From the NCBI GenBank assembly GCA_963555705.1, contig OY743181.1, positions 29,206,513 to 29,270,512 on the forward strand: a DNA stretch of 64,000 nucleotides, in the 5' to 3' direction. Each line of letters starts with the position of its first letter. The stretch's first letter is position 1. Positions 22,854-33,031 of this stretch are shown in pieces. The notes beneath the pieces were generated by a model. That model saw only the letters and a program-made list of their open reading frames with translations. It was not told the origin of the DNA and made no database searches. The position numbers and the translations under genes are program-made. The DNA comes from Ligustrum vulgare (Eukaryota; Streptophyta; Magnoliopsida; Lamiales; Oleaceae).

Positions 22854-23553
22854 AATGAAGAGTGGAGCAAAGTCAAAATAAGCAAAATGGGCAAGACATC
22901 AAAAGCTATGTTTAGAGTGTCATGAAGTACTTATGCGGAGAGTCAAGCTAATGACTTTAAAATAAGCGCTTAATGGGAGACAACCCTTTCTCTATCTTTT
23001 ACTTACTTTATTTTTATTTTTTGCATATTATTTACTTTCTTGCAAATAAGTTGGTTATGCCAAGTCTCTATCTTCTACATTTATTTTCCTCAAGTTGGGT
23101 AGTGTGAAATAGCTCAAATGCATTCTCATTTAATTCTAGCATATACTCATATCAAATTTTCAAAGTCAAATATTTGCTCAAAACTCATTTTTAAATCACT
23201 TGGTGCATATTGTATTTTATTTTCAAGCGTGATTTAATATTGGTGTGGATGGGCAAATTACATTGGATTTATGAGTTAGAATTGAGATGTTGAATTTAAT
23301 TTAGATTTTTGGATCATTCACCACTTATTATCTACTCTTTTCTTGTGTTTTCATAGGATACTCACAAGGTGTTCAGGGAACTGCCTCATTGGAGAAAATT
23401 GTGCTCAATCGATTGGAGGCTTCAACAAAAGTTTGGGGGTGGATTGTTGGTGCCTGCAATGAGATGCTCACATGCCCAAGACTGCTTATGAGTGCCCCAC
23501 CACTTCTTGGGATGTCTAGTAACTTTTTTCCTCTTACTTTGATTTTTTTTTTA

Positions 23554-23590
23554 CACATTGAGGACAATGTGCATTTCAAGTTTGGGGGTG
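23554..23590 (+). other. Hairpin with AGGA loop followed by a G-tract (element 3)
   Basis: CACATTG-AGGA-CAATGTG is followed seven bases later by AAGTTTGGGGGTG, nearly the same as the polypurine tract at 24971. A third copy of the G-tract, without a hairpin, is at about 23903-23914. Confidence 0.65.
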
Positions 23591-24948
23591 ATTTCTTATT
23601 ATGTATTGACATGTTAGATAGCCTTACCGACCAGGATTACTTGATGTTTAAAATTGTTATTGATTCATGATTTATGACCAATATGCTACTTGTGTCTTTT
23701 TTTACAAAATGCTTATCCATGCAAGATCATATTTTTCATTGAGCACAATAGCCATGATTGATTGTTGGTGAGTTTGAAAATTGTTGAAGGGTGAAGAGGT
23801 TAATGGAGTAGAAGAACTAGGTTGTGAACTTGTATTTTTAATTTTTATCAACCTATCAAATTTTTTCCAATGTTCTAAATCTCTTGATCCTAATGTAAGA
23901 CAAGTTTGGGGGTGGTCGACCCGGTGATAGAGACGATCTAGACGTGTGGTGATTCCATGCATGTTGGGAATAAATTTTGTGTGGAGTGTATTTCGCCAAG
24001 TATAAGCTAAGTAATGACCCTATGCTAAAGTTCTAAGCCCATTTTAATTTTTGCATTGCATTTCCCTATCTCGAAGCCTTTTTTACTCGAGTAATTAAGC
24101 CCGTAGGAGTATCTTGAAACTTGGTGCCTTAAGTTTGAAACTTGGGAGTCATCGGCCTAAAGCTCGCTACATGGGTCAATTAGAAAGCTTAATGAGTAGG
24201 GTACTCACACATACACTTGGAAAAAAAAAACACATTATCATTGCATTTGCTTAATAAGCCTACCCCGTTTCGTAGCCTTTTTGACTCGAGTTACTAAGTC
24301 CGTAGGAGTATTTTGAAACCTGGTACCCTTTGATCTTAAAACAATTGGGGAGTTTTCGACCTAAAACCCGCTACATGGGTCAATTAGAAAGCTTAAAGGA
24401 GTGGGGAAGGCATGAGCATTCATCACGTTAGTTTTTAGAAATCATGCATTTGTACTTGCATAAGGGCTTAGATTAATAGTGGGTTTGAATTGCTTAGTAT
24501 AAACTTGAATATTGAAGCACTCATTTAATGGAGAGTCGGTGCATTTCTAGATTTTCGAAATTTCCGGTAAAACACAACCATATTAGAGTGGAAAAAGAAA
24601 AGAGTGATTTGAGAGTACCCTCTAGAATTGCATCCCGGGAGAGAAAAAAATATTTACTGGGGGATGAATGTCACGAGTAGGGAAAAAAAGAATTGACCAC
24701 TAATGGTGGGTAGTTTTGACTTGAAACCTCTTTACTCATCAATATTCTCGAAACTTAATTGACAATTGAAAGTGACTATGCACACACACCGATTGAACAT
24801 CGGATTAGCTAAACTTCTTTTTGGTAGCATTGTTTGGAATCATACTTTTGAATTGATTATACAATTTTACACTCATGAGAAATTTGTAAGTTATCTAACA
24901 TTGTTGATCTATATTTCACGTTACTTGTTTGCACTAGTAGATAATTTT

Positions 24949-24982
24949 GCTCGAGACGAGCAAAAGCTCAAGTTTGGGGGTG
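24949..24982 (+). other. Hairpin and polypurine tract before the 3' LTR of element 3
   Basis: GCTCG-AGA-CGAGC (24949-24961) is followed by AAAAGCTCAAGTTTGGGGG and then the LTR start TGATAAG at 24983. Confidence 0.75.
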
Positions 24983-26498
24983 TGATAAGTGTGTTTTACA
25001 CACTTATTTTGCTTTTAAATCGACAATTTAAAAAATTGAGCGAATTTCTACTTATAAATAGTGTTTATCTTATATAATTAGGTACAACCTCAATTGGAAA
25101 GAAAATGGACAAGATTGGAGAGCAATTGAGCGAAAAAAGGACCAATTTTGATGTTCAAGGACCTAATTGAAAGAAATCAATAGTTCGGGGACTCAATTGT
25201 AAAATCTCAGAAAGTTGGAGGACTCAATTGCAAATCATGGAAGGACGGAGCTGCCGGTGAACCATGCGATCGCGTGTCTCGACCAGGTCGCGTTCGCGAA
25301 ATCAGGCCAAAAATCAACCAGAGAGTTTTCAGTCTAACCACGCGATTGCGAGGCATTCAGCCATGCGATCGCGTGGTCATAATTTTGAAAAGTAATTTGG
25401 GCCGACTCGGTTCGGCCCAAATGCTAAGAACGCGGATCTACGCGAAAATGGGGGGTTTTTAGGGCACTTTTTGGCTAGGGTTCATGACTTTTACTCCATT
25501 TTTTCATCCAAAAACCTTTTTCTCCACCTTTGTTCTTCTTTTCTTTTCTTTTCTTTGTTTTTGTTTTGTTTGTAATTTAGTTTGTAGTTTATTTTTGATT
25601 TCAAGTTGCTAGCACCCATTGGATCAAAAAAGCAATAAGTCAATTGGAAATACAAATCAAAGTTCAAGGAATTTTGGGGCAAAAATCAAGGGAAGTGATT
25701 TATTTCATTATCTTGTATTTTTAATCTTTGATTTCTATATTTTGTAATGTATTTTTGTAAACCTCAACTTTTGTGCAATATTTATACAATGAGCTAGTTG
25801 TTTTATATTGGGATGATTGATGTAGCTTAACTTAGTTTAAGTAATTTTAATGTTTGTTTATTAATTTTGAGTTTATTTCATGTGTGTTTGTTATTGAGAT
25901 TATTCTATGTGTTTGATTGATCACCAAATATATGTTTTGTGAAGTGTATGGTAATCGAGAGATATTGTAAATTTTAGACCAAATAACAAATGCTCTAGGT
26001 TCTTGTTAAGGATAGAGTTATACCTTAAACCCTAGATGATCAATTGAACTATTTTCACAAAGAGTTCATGCAATTGATTGGGTTTTAATCGACATAGAGA
26101 TATAGTAGGTTAAATCAATTGATTAGGGTTAATTTCACTCGAGAGAGGTAATTAGCTAAACTTGAAAAATCGGGTCTAACATTGTAAATGAGTAATTTAT
26201 TAATTTGCACGTGTTGAGAAATTACTTAAGCGAGAGTTAAGTGAAATCATGAATCCCAACTATTTTATCTTCCATTTTCCTTATTTTAATTTGGTTTAAA
26301 ATTATTTTCTTTAATTTAGAATTGTCAAAACTCCATCTTATTAATTGTGTGTTTCTCTTTGTTGTTAGAATTAAATTAATTAAAGTTGTATAATTTAAAG
26401 TAAACATTCCTCGTGAGATCGACAATCTGGACTCAAAAAGTCCACTTTATTACTTGTACGCGACCCGTGCGCTTGCGGTATACTATTTTGAGCGAACA
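24983..26498 (+). mobile_element. 3' LTR of element 3
   Basis: It starts TGATAAGTGTG and ends GAGCGAACA. Bases 24985-25007 form a perfect 10-bp stem (ATAAGTGTGT with ACACACTTAT) around a TTT loop. It has three GCGATCGC-type palindromes (about 25262, 25338 and 25361) where the 5' LTR has two, because of an extra ~25-bp segment. Confidence 0.9.
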
Positions 26499-26503
26499 AA
26501 CTA

Positions 26504-26666
26504 CCTCTGTTTGGTAAGAATTTTTGTTTATAAACAAAGAGTGCGATATTTTTAAGGTAAAATATGTGGTTGAAAAACGATTTGAAAAAATTGATGTAGT
26601 TAAAAAAGTGGTTTGAAAAATGTATTATTTATAAACTTGTTTATAAATTAGTGTGCCAAACAGGGG
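26504..26666. mobile_element. MITE-like element, 163 bp
   Basis: The ends CCTCTGTTTGGTAA and, reverse complemented, CCCCTGTTTGGCAC form terminal inverted repeats. The interior is TTTATAAAC-rich. It lies six bases from the element 3 LTR and is related to the relic at 3447. Confidence 0.6.
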
Positions 26667-26707
26667 CTGAATATATGGTGGGCTACATGACACTTCTAAC
26701 TAATTTT

Positions 26708-26994
26708 TGTTGATAAATTCTTACCACGAGAGTTGGAGATGAAATCAACCTTTACCAAACCAAAATATCACACTTGAAATCTGGAAATGAATGACGGAAC
26801 ATCAAAATTGGAGGACAAAGAAAGGCTTAAACACAATTCAAAATCGATGTCCTAAAAGCACATTTGCCCTCTCTCATGCTTAGGGATTGATTTCAAATGG
26901 TTTTAGCGAATTAATCAAGCCTACAAACCAAGTATTCATAAAACAAAAAGAACACTGGGAAGAGGAACAATGAACCAATTAAAAACCGAGTTTA

Positions 26995-27025
<31 letters not shown>

Positions 27026-27320
27026 TCTTTTTTTTTTTATCTTGGATCAACACTTGCATGATATGTTTTGGAATGTGTTTTCTCTTCAACAACCTCTCTA
27101 TATATAGGCTTGCAAGTTCCCATGCACGAATGGGTACAAAAAAAAAGTGAAAAGGTGTCTGGAATTCAAAAAACCAAAACGGCTGTTAGAAACATGTGAT
27201 TAGGCCATTTCCAGGGGGCCACTCACGTGCCTTAATTTCCCCTAGACGGCCACCCAAGCTATTTTCTGGGCTTACATTCGGGGTGTTCTGAACCCTCGTT
27301 TTCACTTGTTTCTATGTTGT
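26708..27320 (-). mobile_element. Solo LTR-like repeat, copy 1 (minus strand)
   Basis: It begins TGTTGATAAATTCTTACCAC and is similar throughout to 41567-42241, in the same orientation. A minus-strand TATA box (CCTATATATAG, 27107-27097) suggests an LTR read on the minus strand. No coding sequence adjoins it. It contains a (TA)n tract at about 26994-27016 absent from copy 2. Confidence 0.55.
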
Positions 27321-27345
27321 AATAGATCCAAATTTTCTTAAAGAG

Positions 27346-28134
27346 GCATCACTTCGAAGTTCATATATGTGAAGTTCTTCCAATATTTTAGTTACATTTA
27401 GAGATATTTATAATACTAAACTTCATTAAGATTTTGCCAAAGATGAAATCAATTTTTTCCCACTTATTGAAATTAAAGGATTGCATTGTATTTTTACGAC
27501 AAGACACATTGAGGCACTACCACAAAAACCGCCCAAACCACTGCCTATTTTGCTAGAAATTATCACCCATATCGGTGGAAACACATCTACATCAACCTCA
27601 ACTAATCCAAAACAACAAATTTCCACAAAATAAAGCCAAAAAATCATTCAAACGGAGGCTACAATTGAGAAATCTTGCACTGTTCATACCCATGACTCAA
27701 GCCACCTTCCAAGCATCCTTCCTACACCAAGAGAACACTACCATGAAGGATTTCGTCGATTGAAGCACTCCAAGTACAAGATTTGAACAAGGAGGCAATT
27801 GGGGTTCTTAGTCCTAGATCTAAAAATCGACAAACTTCAGATCCGATTCAGGCCATGAGACCACCGCCAATCATCTTAGAAGCATAAAAAACCTCCGGTA
27901 TGGTCTCCCCTACACTCGATTTGGCCAAAAAAATCAATTTTTTCTGCAAACCCGTTGTAAGCCTCTGTAAGTTCGATCGACCCGTCATTCTAGTATACCG
28001 AACTCACCAAGTTCGGTCAACCAGACCATCCATTCCGGTCGACCGGTCTACAGATTTCAGTCGATCGAACCTTGGTCGATCGAAAGTTCCTCAACCTCGA
28101 TTTTTTGCTACTCTTGCCTCGAAAAGTGTCCTGG
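27346..28134 (+). mobile_element. Left segment of a DUF4283-type non-LTR element (tentative)
   Basis: It contains no recognisable domain. It is assigned to the element because the reading frame before the TRIM insertion appears to continue after it. TTCTTAAAGAG at 27335 is also nearly repeated as TTCTTTAAGAG after the poly(A) at 39801, which could be the target duplication of the whole element. Palindromic words (GGTCGACCGG, GTCGATCGAAC) cluster at 27990-28090. Confidence 0.35.
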
Positions 28135-28356
28135 TGTCACGCAGTGAAAATACTTATCTCCCCATTCGGTTCAGCAAGTCGGCAACAGCTAGGCGGTTGG
28201 CCTATTTTACCATGAAGTGTTCTAATGATATGATCATATTATAGGTATTTTCCTTACATCCTACCCATCAGCGTGCGTGTGTGTCAGTTGTTCTGCCTTG
28301 CTGGCCAATGATTAAGAGGTAAGAAACCTCGAGAGCTAAACTTGCGATCCGTGAAA
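28135..28356 (+). mobile_element. Left LTR of the TRIM-like element
   Basis: It starts TGTCACGCAGTGAAAATAC and ends near GATCCGTGAAA. It matches 31438-31674 except for point changes and a ~15-bp insertion in the right copy. Confidence 0.75.
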
Positions 28357-28357
28357 G

Positions 28358-28370
28358 TAGGTATCAGAAC
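28358..28370 (+). other. Primer-binding site of the TRIM-like element
   Basis: TAGGTATCAGAAC resembles TGGTATCAGAGC, the complement of the initiator tRNA-Met 3' end, with two changes. Confidence 0.65.
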
Positions 28371-29792
28371 GGGACCGATTGAATGCACTGTTGGTCTTGC
28401 GGAGATCAATGACATGAATTCTTGCGGAGAAAAGATTTTGGGCCACAGATCGTGTCATACAAGCATGCGGAATATGAAGAAGGAAGCTATGGGGAAGATG
28501 TGTGTGCTGAGCAGCGTTGCGTGTTCGCTAAAATAGTGTACTGTAAGTGCACGGGTTGCGTACAAGTAATAAAGTGGATTTTTTGAGTCCTGATTTTCGA
28601 TCCCACGAGGAATGTATACTCGATTATACTCTAGTTAATTTAATCTTAATAAATGAAACACACAATTAAAAGTTGGTTTTGAAAAATTATAAATTAAAGA
28701 AACTAATTTTAAACTAAATTAAAATAAGAAAAATGAAAGATAAAATAGTTGTGATTCATGAATTCACTTAACTCTTGCTTAAGTAATTTCTCAACACATG
28801 CAAATTAATAAATTACTCATTTACAATGTTAGACCCGATTTTCCAAGTTTAGCTAATTACCTCTCTCGAGTGAAATTAACCTTAATCAAGTGGTTTAACC
28901 TACTATATCTCTATGTCGATTAAAACCCAATCAATTGCATGAACTCTTTGTGAAAATAGTTCAATGGATCATCTAGGGTTTAAGGTATAACTCTATCTTT
29001 AACAAGAACCTAGAGCATTTGTTATTTGGTCTAAAATGTACAATATTTCTCGATTACCATACACTTCACAAAACATATATTTGGTGATCAATCAAACACA
29101 TGGAATAATCTCAATAACAAACACACATGAAATAAGCTCAAAATTAATAAACAAACATTAAAATTACTAAAACTAAGTTAAGCTACATCAATCATCACAA
29201 CATAAAACAACTAGCCCATTGTATAAATACTGCACAAAAGTTGAGGTTTACAAAAATACATCACAAAATATAGAAATCAAAGATTAAAAATAAAAGATAA
29301 TGAAATAAATCACTTTCCTTGATTTTTGCCCCAAAATTCCTTCAACAATACTTCAAATCTTCACCTCACTTTTTGCTTCATAACTTCAATGGAGACTAGC
29401 AACATGGAAACAAAACTAAATTATAAACTAAATTACAAAATAAAGCAAAAACAAAGAAAAGAAAGAAGAAGAAAAAGGAGAAGAGGTTAGGGTTTTGGAA
29501 AGAAAAATTGTGATCCTAGGTGTTAAGAAGTGGGTGTATAAATAATCCCAAAAGTGCGACCTAAAAAGTTCCAAAAATGCGTCCAAAATTGAGACAAACA
29601 CACCTTAGGTGAAAATAATAAAATCAGAAATAAAAAACGGCTTTGAGTCGAAATTGGCCCACGCGATCGAGTGGACCAAATCCACTCAATCACGTGAAAT
29701 ACAGATTAAAAACCTGTTGAATATTAATGGGCGCTTAGCGAGCGCACATTGACTAAAAGGCATGGGCGTGTATATATATATATATATATATA

Positions 29793-30191
29793 TAGGTGGT
29801 AGTGGGTTGGGTTTGGTTGGGTTGGGTTCGGTCAGTTTTTTGCCCAACTCGAACTCAACCTACTGTGGTCGGATTGATAAAAAATCAACTCAATCCAACT
29901 ACCAGTTTAAACCTAACCCAATCAAGCTTCGGTCGGGTTGGTTGTTTGGGCTTTGGCCCAACTGGTAAAAAAATTTGAAATAGAAAAAAAGCCCATGAAT
30001 AAATCATTAACTCAAATCAATTATATATAATACAATAACCCTTAATACAATAAATTAAATACTTACTAATAAAATTAAAATATGTTCAATCAATATTTAA
30101 ATAAGTTAAGTTTTTTTTTTTAAAAGTAACTAACAAGTTTGCCGGTGTAAAGAAAGAAATGCACTCAATGTAAATGTCGAAAGAGTGTCAC

Positions 30192-30227
<36 letters not shown>

Positions 30228-30619
30228 TTCAGAAAGTTACAGTAAATGGGTGAGTTAACAATGTTACATGTCATATATAATACATGTTAACTGAAAAGAA
30301 AAATGTTTTTCCACTTTAATGATTTTTCAGAGGACGCTACGTACGTAAACAAGATAAACCAATATAGAATTATTTAGAATTGATCATTACGTAGAAAAGG
30401 AAAATATCTTATATTAATACAATGCTAACTTTAAAAAAAAAAAAAAAAATTTATTCGGGTTGGGTTGGGTTGGGTCGGGTTTTTCATCCAACCCGCAACC
30501 CAACCCAACCCAACCCGACCAAATTTTTTTTTTTCCAAAACCCAACCCAATTTTCATGAAAAATCGACCTAAACCGATCGGGTCGGATCGGTTTCGGCGG
30601 ATTCGGTCTGTTTATGCTC

Positions 30620-30625
<6 letters not shown>
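29793..30625. mobile_element. Probable non-autonomous hAT-like element inside the solo LTR
   Basis: GGTTGGGTT and AACCCAACCC runs occur near both ends (29803-29840; 30457-30515), and the right end reads GAGGTGAGCATAAAC in reverse complement. This style is common for small plant hAT derivatives. The left terminus has decayed and the flanks are TA and CT microsatellites, so limits and TSD cannot be fixed. There is no transposase. Confidence 0.45.
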
Positions 30626-30706
<81 letters not shown>

Positions 30707-30715
30707 TATATTATA
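30621..30715. repeat. Microsatellites (CT)n then (TA)n
   Basis: About 18 CT units are followed by about 20 TA units and TATAT variants. A (TA)n tract also lies at 29766-29795 and a (GA)n tract at 30196-30223. Confidence 0.95.
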
Positions 30716-31424
30716 TTATATTTTTTTTTGTCTTTTTCTTCTTTTATCTTTTTCCTTCTTTTTTCTTTTAAACAAATTGTAAGTCAAGCCCCTCTTCTGG
30801 CCTTCTTCAATTTAGTCCACGAATTTTGACTTTTTTTTACAAATATGCCCTTGAAATATTTGCATCTCTAGTCCTTCAACTTTCTGAGATGTTGCAATTG
30901 AGTCCCCACACTTTTAATTTCTTTCAATTAGGTCTTTGGACATCAAATTTGCTCCTCTTTTAGCTCAATTGCACTCCAATCTTGTCAATTTTCTTTCCAA
31001 TTGAGGTTGTACCTAATTGTACAAGATAAACACAAATTATAAGTAGAAATTTGCTCAATTTTCCAATTAAATTGTCGATTTAAAAGCAAAATAAGTGTGT
31101 AAAACATACTTATCATTGCGCGATTGCCTTTTAGGGAGCTTTGTGGAGTGCATTTTGCAAGGCCCACGAGAATGCAGTGGGTATGTGCTTCGACATGTGC
31201 TGGAGGCGCTGCGGCTAGAGGCCGTCCATCGATGAACTACTGCTTCTGGGGGCAGGTGGTGAAGGTTGGTATCGGAGGCTGTATGTACAAGTTACAGCAG
31301 GCAAGTGTGGGAGTACCACCGTGTGAATGCTGGTACATGAAGGGATGGTGCCGTTTGATTCTGCAATTGAGGAATGCATGTTGATGTGAAGCTCACTTCC
31401 CGCTATGAGGACGTAAGCGGATTC

Positions 31425-31437
31425 GAAAGGGGGAGAA
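31425..31437 (+). other. Polypurine tract of the TRIM-like element
   Basis: GAAAGGGGGAGAA stands directly before the right LTR start TGTCATGCAGTG. Confidence 0.75.
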
Positions 31438-31674
31438 TGTCATGCAGTGAAAATGCTTATCTCCCCATTCGGTTCGGCAAGTCGGAAACAGCTAGGTGGT
31501 TGGCTTATTTTACCATGAAGTGGTCTAATTATATGATCATATTACATGTATTTCCCTTACATCCTATCCATCAGTGTACATGTATTCCAGTTATTTTGCC
31601 TTGCCAGCCAATGATTGAGAGGTAAGCTACCTAGAGGGGAGAAACCTCGGGAGCTAAACCTGTTATCTGTGAAA
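31438..31674 (+). mobile_element. Right LTR of the TRIM-like element
   Basis: It starts TGTCATGCAGTG and ends near TCTGTGAAA. It contains the extra segment around CTACCTAGAGGGGAG relative to the left LTR. Confidence 0.75.
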
Positions 31675-32560
31675 CTTGGTCCTTCCTAGATTGTCATATG
31701 CGGCTACACTGAATGCTCTCCCAACAATTACTCAGGCTATTAGGATTCAAAACAAATCTTTTGCTTCAATCACACAAGCTCCACCAGATTCTACATTGCA
31801 TAGGTTTGCTACTAAGGAACATTTCTGTATTTGAATGAGCCTGCAATTACTGTAAGTGAGGAGGATTAGACTTTCCTAGTTGAGCCATGAAAATTCACAC
31901 TTGTTGGAAAATTCTTACACAGGAAGCCTTCTATTTCTAAGGTACGTGAAAGTTTTCTCAAATTCAGTTTTCAAGGTGATTTCAGCATTAGACTTATTGA
32001 CACACACCACATTCTGCGGCACCTTACACATGAGGATAGTTACACACAGCTATTCCTGAAGCCATCGTGGTATATTGAGGAATGTCTCATGCTAGTTATC
32101 AAGTGGACACCAGGATTCAATCCATAACATGAGACCCCAATTGTCCCCATATAGGTTTCCTTTCCATTACTACCGATCCATTTTCGAGCAAAGGGGTTCT
32201 TATATGCACTTGCTAGGGCCATTGAGGTCCCACTACGTATTGATGAGGCCACCACAAATCTTCATAGGCCTAGTGAAGCTCAGGTTTATGTTGAGATTGA
32301 TTTGGAGTGTGAGCTTCTAGACCGCATTTGGATTCAAAGGCAGAAACTTCAATGTTACTGGCAGGCAGTGGTGTATGACAAGAAGCTAAAATAATGTCTT
32401 AGATGTAGGACTATAAGGCGTGATGATGCTTAGTGTCAGATTGGGAAACATCCTACACCAGCAGTTCTCCATCCACCACCACCTACTAGACAAAAGAACT
32501 GGGTCCCAGTTTCAATAACCCCCTCTTTCTTTCCCACTACTTCCACTGCAGCACATTATA
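31675..32560 (+). pseudogene. DUF4283-type retroelement protein pseudogene
   Basis: DUF4283 proteins are found as ORF1-like products of plant non-LTR elements and probably bind nucleic acid; the exact role is unknown. Readable family text, in order: FTLVGKFLHRKPS near 31892, FSIRLIDTHHILRHLTHEDS near 31981, IKWTPGFNP near 32098, a region corresponding to SFPLLPIHF near 32157, and EIDLECELLDRIWIQRQKL near 32294. Stops interrupt at least three places (31833, 31869 and 32128 region). A cysteine-bearing stretch near 32398 (CLRC) may be the start of the zinc knuckle. The protein then runs into a Pro/Thr-rich tail and is cut at 32560 by the next insertion; similar Pro/Thr-rich text resumes at 35674. 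Confidence 0.75.
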
Positions 32561-33031
32561 TGTAACGACCCGGCTCCCTCGCTGGGGCCTTCTCCAAGTC
32601 GTACTCATGGTCTTTCCACTTTCCCCTGGCTCCCTCGTTGTTGGTCTAATGGTAGTAGGATTCTAAGAATCATTATACTAAACCCCTAGGTACATGGTTC
32701 GAATCCTGCGGAAGGCAAAAATCCACTTCTGGAGAAGGCCCCAGCGAGGGAGCCAGGGGGGAGTGGAAAGACCATGAGTACGACTCGGAGAATGCCCCAA
32801 CAAGGGAGCCAGGTCGTTACAAAAAAGGCGCCTTTTTTGTAGCGTACCCGGTCCTCGAGGGCTGCCAGTCGTCTACTCATGGTCTTTCCACTCCCCCTGG
32901 TCGTCCTGCTCCTCAAGGGCTAGCAGCCTCGTTTCCAGAAAGTGGATTTTTGCCTCCCCAAGAATTCGAACCTTGTACCTAGGGGTTAAGTACAAACTTC
33001 ATGGAATCCCTGGTACCATTAGACCACAAAT
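32561..33031. mobile_element. Two tRNA-related SINE-like units, tail to tail, with a further foldback arm
   Basis: Unit 1 (plus, about 32642-32829) and unit 2 (minus, about 33031-32830) share the A-box-like TGGTCTAATGGT (32642 and 33026) and a B box (GGTTCGAATCC at 32696; GGTTCGAATTC at 32972). They meet in a perfect 22-base palindrome at 32819-32840 centred on GGCGCC. A third piece, 32561-32638, is an inverted copy of the 3' part of unit 1 (32742-32820), giving arms of about 78 bp. These polymerase III promoter-like boxes identify tRNA-derived SINE sequence; the family is not identified. Confidence 0.65.

Larger units (their letters stand above)
20469..26498 (+). mobile_element. Non-autonomous Athila-like LTR retrotransposon (element 3), 6.03 kb
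   Basis: Two closely similar LTRs (1488 and 1516 bp) enclose 3.03 kb with a canonical primer site and a polypurine tract but no gag, RT or integrase. The flanking 5 bp are AACTG (left) and AACTA (right), a target duplication with one mismatch. The LTRs differ at few positions by eye, so this is one of the younger insertions. Movement would need proteins from an autonomous relative. Confidence 0.9.
28522..31115 (-). mobile_element. Solo LTR of the element 3 family, perfect TSD TTGCG, with its own nested insertion
   Basis: On the minus strand it begins TGATAAGTATGTTTTACAC at 31115 and ends GCGAACA at 28522, homologous to the LTRs of element 3. TTGCG at 28517-28521 and 31116-31120 is an exact target duplication. 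No internal element sequence is present, so it arose by LTR-LTR recombination. It is interrupted between about 29764 and 30780 by microsatellites and a small DNA element. Confidence 0.9.
28135..31674 (+). mobile_element. TRIM-like miniature LTR retrotransposon, split by a solo LTR
   Basis: Direct repeats of 222 and 237 bp (28135-28356, 31438-31674) enclose, once the inserted solo LTR is set aside, only about 480 bp of non-coding sequence. An iMet-like primer site follows the first repeat and GAAAGGGGGAGAA precedes the second. The flanks CCTGG and CTTGG could be a target duplication with one mismatch. The size fits a TRIM; no protein is encoded. Confidence 0.75.

Noticed and set aside
30460..30829. 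Frames with Ser-Leu and Tyr-Ile repeats
   Set aside because: Products of the (CT)n and (TA)n microsatellites.
32642..32710. A genuine tRNA gene
   Set aside because: A-box-like and B-box sequences are present, but I cannot fold an acceptor stem and a clean anticodon arm, and the unit is repeated in inverted form with a long non-tRNA tail.
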